Shown piece by piece: positions 1-5,002 of a stretch of 7,109 nt of DNA (position 1 is the first letter of the stretch; the number at the start of each line of letters is the position of its first letter). The stretch spans positions 1-7,109 of the forward strand of contig JAFYMU010000203.1 in assembly GCA_017548245.1 (NCBI GenBank), written 5' to 3'. Below the pieces are notes generated by a model, which saw only the letters and a program-made list of their open reading frames with translations, had not been told where the DNA came from and made no database searches. Origin of the DNA: Kiritimatiellia bacterium. GTDB lineage: Bacteria; Verrucomicrobiota; Kiritimatiellia; RFP12; DVOR01. Position numbers and translations under genes: made by a program.

Positions 1-49
1 GAAATCAAACGTATAGCACGTTGATTCAGCAGTAATAGATGATTCTGCG

Positions 50-68
50 AACTACTCCACAGGTAGTT
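50..68. repeat. Inverted repeat / hairpin inside a second nested stem
   Basis: AACTAC (50-55) pairs exactly with GTAGTT (63-68) across a 7-base loop. It lies inside a second inverted repeat, TAGCACG (14-20) with CGTGCTA (85-91). Nested stems of this kind are what a folded RNA would leave in the DNA, but each is short enough to occur by chance. No T-run follows 68, so this hairpin is not itself an intrinsic terminator. Confidence 0.4.
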
Positions 69-114
69 AATGGCGACAAGGGACCGTGCTACGATCAGAA
101 CGTGTTGCAAAAAT

Positions 115-190
115 AAAGGCGGAATCGTTAAAGTTGGGCGACCACTTGCAGGGGGCAAGCCTAATCAACTTTTGGGACTCCGCCTTTTCT
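115..190 (+). terminator. Long hairpin with T-run; possible bidirectional terminator or RNA 3' end
   Basis: AAAGGCGGA (115-123) pairs perfectly with TCCGCCTTT (179-187), giving a 9-bp GC-rich base followed by a short T-run (185-188). Inside it, AAGTTG (131-136) pairs with CAACTT (166-171), GG (137-138) with CC (160-161), and CTTGC (145-149) with GCAAG (155-159) around an AGGGG loop. The left flank reads AAAAATAAA, so the reverse strand also ends its stem in a T-rich run and termination could work both ways. It would insulate the operon from whatever lies to the left. The stem is much longer than an ordinary terminator, so it may be the 3' domain of a small RNA. I did not match it to any known RNA family. 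Confidence 0.55.
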
Positions 191-274
191 GAGATATATG
201 GTAACAGATTCTGCATCATTCTGAAGCATGTAAAAATTATTTTGCAGAAAAAGCTTGCTTGATTAATTCAATCA

Positions 275-301
275 TTTTCCGTGTTTTCCGTGTTTTCCGT
301 G
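275..301. repeat. 9-bp tandem direct repeat, three perfect copies
   Basis: TTTTCCGTG occurs three times in a row at 275-283, 284-292 and 293-301, and the run continues into GACC. It lies in non-coding DNA about 90 bases upstream of the promoter. It could be a slippage-generated repeat, a protein-binding array, or one member of a dispersed intergenic repeat family. A related, decayed block lies at 348-366. Confidence 0.8.
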
Positions 302-347
302 GACCCTCTCTGCGTAGCATCCTTACCTGCATGGTTTGCTTAATCTA

Positions 348-366
348 TTTTCCTATTTTCTGTGGA
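348..366. repeat. Degenerate second block of the TTTTCCGTG repeat
   Basis: TTTTCCTA (348-355) is followed by TTTTCTGTGGA (356-366). The latter differs by one base from TTTTCCGTGGA at 293-303. It therefore looks like a diverged two-unit copy of the upstream array, about 50 bases away. Confidence 0.5.
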
Positions 367-391
367 TTCTTTTCTTAGTCGTGCGGAACCT

Positions 392-421
392 GTCACATTG
401 TGTGGCAGAATGTGCTACAAT
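392..421 (+). promoter_or_regulatory. Putative sigma70-type promoter for the operon
   Basis: The -10 candidate is TACAAT (416-421), preceded by TG at 413-414, which makes an extended -10. GTCACA (392-397) matches four of six positions of TTGACA with an 18-base spacer. Initiation would fall near 428, leaving a leader of about 50 bases before the ATG at 478. An inverted repeat, CACATT (394-399) and AATGTG (409-414), sits between and over the two hexamers and could be an operator. This is the only good promoter I see in the window, consistent with one long transcript. Confidence 0.5.
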
Positions 422-463
422 AACACTAATACTACTTGTGTTTTGAAACCGCTTAAACGAATG

Positions 464-469
464 AAAGGA
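464..469 (+). promoter_or_regulatory. Ribosome binding site choosing the 478 start
   Basis: AAAGGA at 464-469 lies 8 bases before the ATG at 478. The alternative in-frame ATG at 469 abuts the AAAGG itself, leaving no spacing, so 478 is preferred. Confidence 0.65.
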
Positions 470-477
470 TGTCTGCG

Positions 478-1272
478 ATGTCGACGAGTCCTGTAACGCG
501 TAAAGATTGGGAAGCACCCGGCGTTTGTTGCCTGAGCCAGGGCCGTGCCGGTAATGCGTGGGTTTATCGGTTGGATACGCCTGATGGGCAAGTAGTGATT
601 AAGGATTTTCGCAAGAGTCCGTGGTGGATCCGTTGGACATGGGGCCGCTGGATGGTGGGGCACGAGTACCGTTTGATGAAGTGCTTGACGGGCTTGGATG
701 GGGTGCCTCAAAAGGTTTTTCGTGTGGATAAGTATGCCTTTGGGATGGAGTTCTTGAAGGGTATTACGATTAGTGATTACAATATGCGCGCTCGCGAAGA
801 GGTACGTCGTAAGATTCCCGAAGCCTTTTTGGCTGAACCTCTGCCGTTGTCCTATTTCCGCGCGTTGGAACGTTTGGTTTGTGCGATGCATCGTCGTGGG
901 GTGACGCATTTGGATACGCGCAATGCCAAGAATGTCTTGATTTTGCCTGGCTTTAAGCCTGCGTTGATTGACTTCCAGTCGGGGGTCTACTTGCGCAAGT
1001 GGTATCCGCGTTGGTTCCGCAAGATTTTGTTGTTGGCCGATTTGTCCTCGGTGTATAAGCACTATTACCGGATGTGCGTGGTCAATACGGGTGACTTGGC
1101 AACGGGCCCCGACGCCTTCCCTGAAAGCCGTGCTAAGTTGTTTGTCGCGCACTTGAAATTGCGTAAGCTTTGGATGTTGAAGGGCTACACCTTTATTAGT
1201 GTGCGCAAGCCCAAGGATTTTGAAGCACTCCTGATGTCGCGTTACGGCGCAGAGACGGAAAGGAACTCCTAA
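478..1272 (+). CDS. Atypical protein-kinase-fold protein, RIO/InaA (WaaP-like) group
   Basis: The 264-aa product has the core of a minimal bacterial kinase fold like the RIO1/InaA/lipopolysaccharide-kinase group. From the start at 478, K42 in VVIKDF is the beta-3 lysine and E63 in GHEYRLM is the likely helix-C partner. The catalytic loop is HLDTRNAKN, with D146 as presumed base and N152 as metal ligand. DFQ (165-167) stands where typical kinases have DFG. The segment between K42 and E63 is tryptophan-rich, and the C-terminal third is basic and aromatic with a hydrophobic stretch, suggesting membrane contact. There is no clear transmembrane helix or signal peptide, so it is probably cytoplasmic. 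The substrate is unknown: a lipid-linked sugar, as for WaaP, or a protein are both possible. It is the first gene after the promoter, and its stop is 1 base before the CorA start. The family call is firm, the function is not. Confidence 0.75.
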   Translation: MSTSPVTRKDWEAPGVCCLSQGRAGNAWVYRLDTPDGQVVIKDFRKSPWWIRWTWGRWMVGHEYRLMKCLTGLDGVPQKVFRVDKYAFGMEFLKGITISDYNMRAREEVRRKIPEAFLAEPLPLSYFRALERLVCAMHRRGVTHLDTRNAKNVLILPGFKPALIDFQSGVYLRKWYPRWFRKILLLADLSSVYKHYYRMCVVNTGDLATGPDAFPESRAKLFVAHLKLRKLWMLKGYTFISVRKPKDFEALLMSRYGAETERNS

Positions 1273-1273
1273 G

Positions 1274-2221
1274 ATGTTGTCGATTTATCAGTGGTCGAAT
1301 GGTAGCTTGCGTGAAGTGGTCACGCCTGAAGGACCTTGCTGGATTAACTTGGCAGACCCCTCGACCGAAGAAATCTTGCGCGTACAGACGTTGACGGGTG
1401 TTTCGCGTGAATTCCTCTCGGCACCGCTCGACCGAGACGAACGTCCGCGTTTGGACGTGGATGATGATGGCACGTTGCTCATCGTGGTGCACATTCCGTA
1501 TCACGAACCCGATGAGAACTTGCACCCCTTTAATACGTTGCCGTTGGGCGTGGTACACACTTCGAATGCCGTGATTACGGTGTGTAATCGTTCGACGCCG
1601 ATTGCGGCCTCCTTCTTGGATCAGATTCGTCGTGTGTGCCCGCCGGAACAACGGTTCCGTTTTACCTTCCACCTCTTGTGGCATGCGGCGATTCTCTACT
1701 TGCGTTACTTGCGCGATATTCGTCAACGTGCGGATATGGTGGAACAAGAGTTGCATGAATCAATCTCGAATGAAGGCTTGATGCGTTTGCTCAACATTGA
1801 AAAGTCGCTCGTGTACTTTACAACCTCGTTGAAGGCAGACGATATTTTGTTGGGCCGAATCCGCACCACGCGCCAGTTGGATATTGATGAAGACGATTTG
1901 GACGTTCTGGAAGATGTTCGGATTGAATACCAGCAGGCCTTGGAGATGGCAACCATTCACAGCAACATTTTGACGGGTACGTTGGATGCCTTCGCCTCAA
2001 TTATCAGTAACAATCTGAACAACGTCATGAAGTTCTTGACGTCGATGACGATTGTGTTGACGGTGCCGATGTTGATTGCCTCTATCTTTGGTATGAACAC
2101 CTGGTTGCCCTTTGCCAATGCGGAAACGTGGGGCCCGATGGGCTTCGTGGTCATCCTGAGCATTGCCTTCCTGTTGATGTTGTTGACCGTGATCTTCTTT
2201 GCGCGGCGACGTTTCTTCTAA
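1274..2221 (+). CDS. corA: CorA-family magnesium/divalent-cation transporter
   Basis: The product is 315 aa, the usual CorA length. It has a long cytoplasmic alpha/beta and helical domain (1 to about 250) and two C-terminal transmembrane helices (about 252-272 and 289-309). The signature GMN is at 273-275, at the end of the first helix, where it forms the selectivity filter in this family. The approach to that helix (SNNLNNVMKFLTSMTIV) is characteristic. The tail ARRRFF is basic and cytoplasmic by the positive-inside rule. An acidic patch near 204-208 (DIDEDDLD) lies in the cytoplasmic domain. CorA homopentamers admit Mg2+, sometimes Co2+ or Ni2+, and ZntB-type relatives carry Zn2+, so the exact ion is not fixed by sequence. 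AAAGGA (1259-1264), inside the end of the kinase gene, provides the ribosome site 9 bases before ATG. The symbol denotes the family, not proven orthology to E. coli CorA. Confidence 0.9.
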   Translation: MLSIYQWSNGSLREVVTPEGPCWINLADPSTEEILRVQTLTGVSREFLSAPLDRDERPRLDVDDDGTLLIVVHIPYHEPDENLHPFNTLPLGVVHTSNAVITVCNRSTPIAASFLDQIRRVCPPEQRFRFTFHLLWHAAILYLRYLRDIRQRADMVEQELHESISNEGLMRLLNIEKSLVYFTTSLKADDILLGRIRTTRQLDIDEDDLDVLEDVRIEYQQALEMATIHSNILTGTLDAFASIISNNLNNVMKFLTSMTIVLTVPMLIASIFGMNTWLPFANAETWGPMGFVVILSIAFLLMLLTVIFFARRRFF

Positions 2222-2243
2222 CGGCTGAGGTGCAGTCGCCACT

Positions 2244-3557
2244 ATGGATTTTAGGGACGCTTTGAGTGATGTTGCGGCACCTTATCAGGAGCTTTTAAAG
2301 GCTTCGGCTCAGGTGTGCCAGGAACCTTCCGCGTCCTTTGGTGGTGACGAACAGGTCTTGCAGCTGATTTGGCAGATGCAAGCCTTCGAAGGTGCCGCAT
2401 TAGTTTTGGTGGATGGAACGCCTGTTGAGGTGATTGAACCTGGGCGTTGGAACCATGCTGATGGCCCTGATTTCTGCGATGCGGTGCTTCTGATTGGTGG
2501 TGAGTTGCGCCGTGGGAATGTGGAAATCCATGTGCGCCCCGCCGATTGGGACCAACATCAACACACCAACGATCCTGCATATGGCGGCATCATTCTCCAC
2601 GTCACGTGGTTCGCCAATCCCCCTGCAAAGACCTTACCCAAACGCGTGCCGCACTTGGCCTTAGAACGCGTGCTTTCCTCTTATGCCGACGTGCAAGCCG
2701 CACTTCAACGCCTTGAGGGGCAACACACGGGTAGGGCGCATCCCTGTTTAAACCGTTTCCAACAAGAACCGTTGGCCCTCGATCGCATTGTGGTGGCGGC
2801 GGGCTATCACCGTTTGCTGGCCAAGACCTACCGTTTTGTCGAACAAGCCGAGGCGGCCAATACCGCCCAAGTTTTCTATGAAGGCCTGATGACCACGATG
2901 GGTTATCGGCGCAATACCGAACCCTTTAAGCGGTTAGCCAAAGAGGTGCCGCTCAAGGTGTTGGAACCCTTCTCGAGCAAGACGCGCTTTGCTGTGCTCG
3001 CACGCATTGCGGGGTTGCTCAAAGAAGACCAACGCGAATTGTGGGATTTGTGGTGGGAGAGTGGCTTACAGCCTTCGCTTCAACCCTACCATTGGGACTT
3101 TACAGGGTTGCGTCCGCAGAATCATCCGCTAAAACGGCTGGCGGGTTGCTTGGGTGTGTTGCACCACTTGCCGACCTTATTAGAAACGCCCTTGGCCGAT
3201 TTGCCCAAGGCCATCTCAAAGGCGGCGGAGTTGTTGCGCACTGAACTGGGTTACAAAACTGCCTTAATTGGAAAGCAACGCGCCGCCACGGTGACGACCA
3301 ATCTCTTTGTGCCATACCGTTTGGCGTTGGGCACACTCCCCACGTCGCAACTCTCAGTTCTGCCGAGCGAAGATATTTCAATGCCGATGCGCGACACGTG
3401 GATGCGTTTGACGGGTTCTGAGGATGGATTGCCGACCGATGGGCTGCGGCAACAGGGTCTCTTGCAGATTTATGCTGATTTTTGTCATAACCCCAATTTA
3501 ATGTGTGAAACATGCCCCTTGGGCCGAGGTAGCGAACCCTTAACCTCAGAATCGTAG
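2244..3557 (+). CDS. DUF2851 family protein of unknown function
   Basis: The 437-aa protein matches the DUF2851 pattern as I know it. An LIWQMQAF helix start (41-48) is followed by PGRWN (66-70), GPDF (74-77), GNVEIH (91-96), DW (101-102) with H105, H107 and D110, then ILHV (117-120). The conserved Asp, Glu and His in this N-terminal half look like a metal or nuclease-like active site, but no activity is established to my knowledge. A helical middle contains the family-like FYEGLMTTMGYRRNTEPF. The end carries C414, C421 and C424 (C-X6-C-X2-C), which with C168 could bind a metal. There is no signal peptide or membrane helix, so it is likely cytoplasmic. The ATG at 2244 is the only usable start after the in-frame stop at 2226. 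Its nearest purine-rich site, GAGG (2227-2230), is 13 bases away, which is long. It lies 22 bases after CorA. Confidence 0.85.
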   Translation: MDFRDALSDVAAPYQELLKASAQVCQEPSASFGGDEQVLQLIWQMQAFEGAALVLVDGTPVEVIEPGRWNHADGPDFCDAVLLIGGELRRGNVEIHVRPADWDQHQHTNDPAYGGIILHVTWFANPPAKTLPKRVPHLALERVLSSYADVQAALQRLEGQHTGRAHPCLNRFQQEPLALDRIVVAAGYHRLLAKTYRFVEQAEAANTAQVFYEGLMTTMGYRRNTEPFKRLAKEVPLKVLEPFSSKTRFAVLARIAGLLKEDQRELWDLWWESGLQPSLQPYHWDFTGLRPQNHPLKRLAGCLGVLHHLPTLLETPLADLPKAISKAAELLRTELGYKTALIGKQRAATVTTNLFVPYRLALGTLPTSQLSVLPSEDISMPMRDTWMRLTGSEDGLPTDGLRQQGLLQIYADFCHNPNLMCETCPLGRGSEPLTSES

Positions 3558-3585
3558 CATGGGGAAATCACAACCTTTTTGGAAC

Positions 3586-3589
3586 GGAG
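3586..3589 (+). promoter_or_regulatory. Ribosome binding site choosing the 3595 start
   Basis: GGAG at 3586-3589 is 5 bases before the ATG at 3595. The longer frame would begin at ATG 3559, directly after the DUF2851 stop, where no comparable site is seen. The extra 12 residues it would add are not part of the FHA fold. Confidence 0.65.
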
Positions 3590-3594
3590 TAAGT

Positions 3595-5001
3595 ATGGAA
3601 AGACAAGTGCAACTCGTGGTTGTTTCGGGTCAAGAGGCCGGAAAGATCTACTGCATTCCTGAGCAGGGAGCAACCATTGGGCGTTCGCGAACAGCTGACA
3701 TCAGCTTGAGTGATGAGGCGTTGTCGCGTCAACATTGTCGCATTTTCTTCACCGATAAACCGGTGTTGCAGGATTTGATTTCTTCTAATGGTACCTTGTT
3801 GAATGGGCAATCGGTGCGAAATGAACCCTTACCGTTGAAGGAAGGGGATGTGATTACGTTGGGCTCGTGGGTCTTGCGCGTGGGACAGATTACGATGCCC
3901 GAAACGAAGGAAGAGGCGCCTGTTGTTGCCCCTGTCGCGGTGGTAATGCCCGAAGCACCCGTTGCGCAACCCTTATTCAGCGAAACCGAAGCCCCTGCCG
4001 AACCGCCTGCAGCGGACACCGCATCGCCGAATCTCTTTGGTGAAACGGAATCCGAAGCAACCGAAGCCAAGCCCGATGCCTCGAAGAAGCGTCTGCTGAT
4101 TGTGTTGGGTGCCTGCGTATTGGTGCTGGGCTTGCTCTTGCCGATGGCGTGGTTGATGGAAAAGCCTGCAGAGACCTCGCCCTCGGTTCGCAAAATCGTT
4201 CGCACCGCGCCCTTGGCGGAGTTTAGTTACGAACGGTTGGTGATTGATGCGCAGCACCTCTTCCGTTACACCCTGAGTTACCAGGCCGCAACCAATGTCT
4301 TGATGCTCAACGTCAATGACTTGGGTGACGCTGACCGTAGCTTTGCGAAACGGTTGGAACTCTCGAAGGATGCGAAGGCTGCCTTGATGAAGTTGCTTTG
4401 GGAGGTGGATGTTTCGAAGATTGGCGAAATCTTCCCCGAACGTAGCCACGATGGCATCTCCTTTGAACGTCGGAGTTTGACCTTGGTGCGTGGCACAGAG
4501 GTGTGGCAGCGCGTGGCTGAAAATGTGGCGCATCCTGCCTTCAATGGGATTTGCGAAACCTTGGAATTCTTTGCCCGCAATGAGTTGCAAGTGTGGGCGG
4601 CGCAGTACTCGGTGGCCGAATTGGAGGTTATGGCTGACGAACAACTCGCGATTGCCGAACGTTATTGGGAGCAACGTGATTTGGGTGATGATAAGTTGTG
4701 GTCGGCTGTCGTGGCCTATCGCAAGGGCTTGTCGGCACTCGAGACGTTGAATCCGAAACCCAAGAGCATGGGCCCGTTGTCGCAGGGCTTGCAACAGGCC
4801 GAGACCTTGTTGGCCGAACGTTATGAGGCGGCCCTCTTTGAGGTGGATCAGGCCTTGAATACGCAACGTTATGAGATTGCGATTCAACAGTTGCAGAAGA
4901 TTTTGAGAATGATTCCCGATCGCGATGACCAACGTCACCAGCAGGCTTCTGAGAAGTTGTTGACGGTAGAGCAGCGTCGTGGTAAGAAGGGAGGACGTTG
5001 A
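3595..5001 (+). CDS. FHA domain - transmembrane - periplasmic helical-domain protein
   Basis: The product is 468 aa. Residues 3 to about 97 are a canonical FHA domain: G29-R30, S44-R45-x-H47, N65-G66-T67 and N70-G71 are the residues that read phosphothreonine peptides in this fold. A Pro/Ala/Glu-rich linker (about 100-163) contains two related pieces, PLFSETE and NLFGETE. One hydrophobic helix (about 167-187), preceded by KKR, should cross the inner membrane with the FHA domain in the cytoplasm. The periplasmic part (about 200-468) begins with a mixed alpha/beta region that I do not recognise and ends in amphipathic, TPR-like helices (from about 320). The layout recalls YscD-type secretion proteins, but no secretion genes are nearby. 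It ends 1 base before the PEGA gene, whose ribosome site lies in its last codons, so the two are probably made together. It likely recruits a phosphorylated partner to the membrane; that role is inference. Confidence 0.85.
   Translation: MERQVQLVVVSGQEAGKIYCIPEQGATIGRSRTADISLSDEALSRQHCRIFFTDKPVLQDLISSNGTLLNGQSVRNEPLPLKEGDVITLGSWVLRVGQITMPETKEEAPVVAPVAVVMPEAPVAQPLFSETEAPAEPPAADTASPNLFGETESEATEAKPDASKKRLLIVLGACVLVLGLLLPMAWLMEKPAETSPSVRKIVRTAPLAEFSYERLVIDAQHLFRYTLSYQAATNVLMLNVNDLGDADRSFAKRLELSKDAKAALMKLLWEVDVSKIGEIFPERSHDGISFERRSLTLVRGTEVWQRVAENVAHPAFNGICETLEFFARNELQVWAAQYSVAELEVMADEQLAIAERYWEQRDLGDDKLWSAVVAYRKGLSALETLNPKPKSMGPLSQGLQQAETLLAERYEAALFEVDQALNTQRYEIAIQQLQKILRMIPDRDDQRHQQASEKLLTVEQRRGKKGGR
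4989..4995 (+). promoter_or_regulatory. Ribosome binding site choosing the 5003 start
   Basis: GGGAGGA at 4989-4995 sits 7 bases before ATG 5003, inside the last codons of the FHA gene. An in-frame GTG at 4979 would place eight polar residues ahead of the signal peptide and lies upstream of this site, so it is rejected. Confidence 0.75.
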
Positions 5002-5002
5002 G

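Larger units (their letters stand above)
1..477. other. Non-coding leader region before the operon
   Basis: No open frame here has a plausible start, ribosome site and protein-like composition. All three forward frames hit stops early (TGA at 22-24 in frame 1), so an upstream + strand gene could at most contribute its last few codons. The stretch is visibly more AT-rich than the genes to its right. It holds, in order: a 7-bp inverted repeat (14-20 with 85-91) enclosing a hairpin at 50-68, a long hairpin at 115-187 followed by TTTT, a 9-bp tandem repeat (275-301), a decayed copy of that repeat (348-366), and a promoter at about 392-421. I recognise no tRNA, 5S, RNase P, SRP or tmRNA signature. 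Confidence 0.7.

Noticed and set aside
1..24. Possible tail of an upstream gene (EIKRIAR then stop)
   Set aside because: Seven codons cannot be told from chance, and no family can be recognised.
115..187. Integron attC site
   Set aside because: The stem arms lack the RYYYAAC and GTTRRRY core sites at the expected ends, and no integrase or gene cassette is present.
260..278. Intrinsic terminator from TGATT-AATTC-AATCA followed by TTTT
   Set aside because: The 5-bp stem is almost all A/T and too weak; the T-run belongs to the tandem repeat.
275..366. CRISPR array
   Set aside because: The repeat unit is only 9 bp with no spacers and no cas genes.
415..1152. 245-codon minus-strand open frame over the kinase gene
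   Set aside because: Antisense shadow in complementary register; the sense frame has clear kinase motifs.
3973..4938. 321-codon minus-strand open frame over the FHA gene
   Set aside because: Same register artefact; low-complexity composition and no family resemblance.
3595..5001. YscD-like type III secretion ring protein
   Set aside because: The FHA-TM-periplasm layout is similar, but no secretion genes are nearby and the periplasmic region is not recognisable as ring-building motifs.
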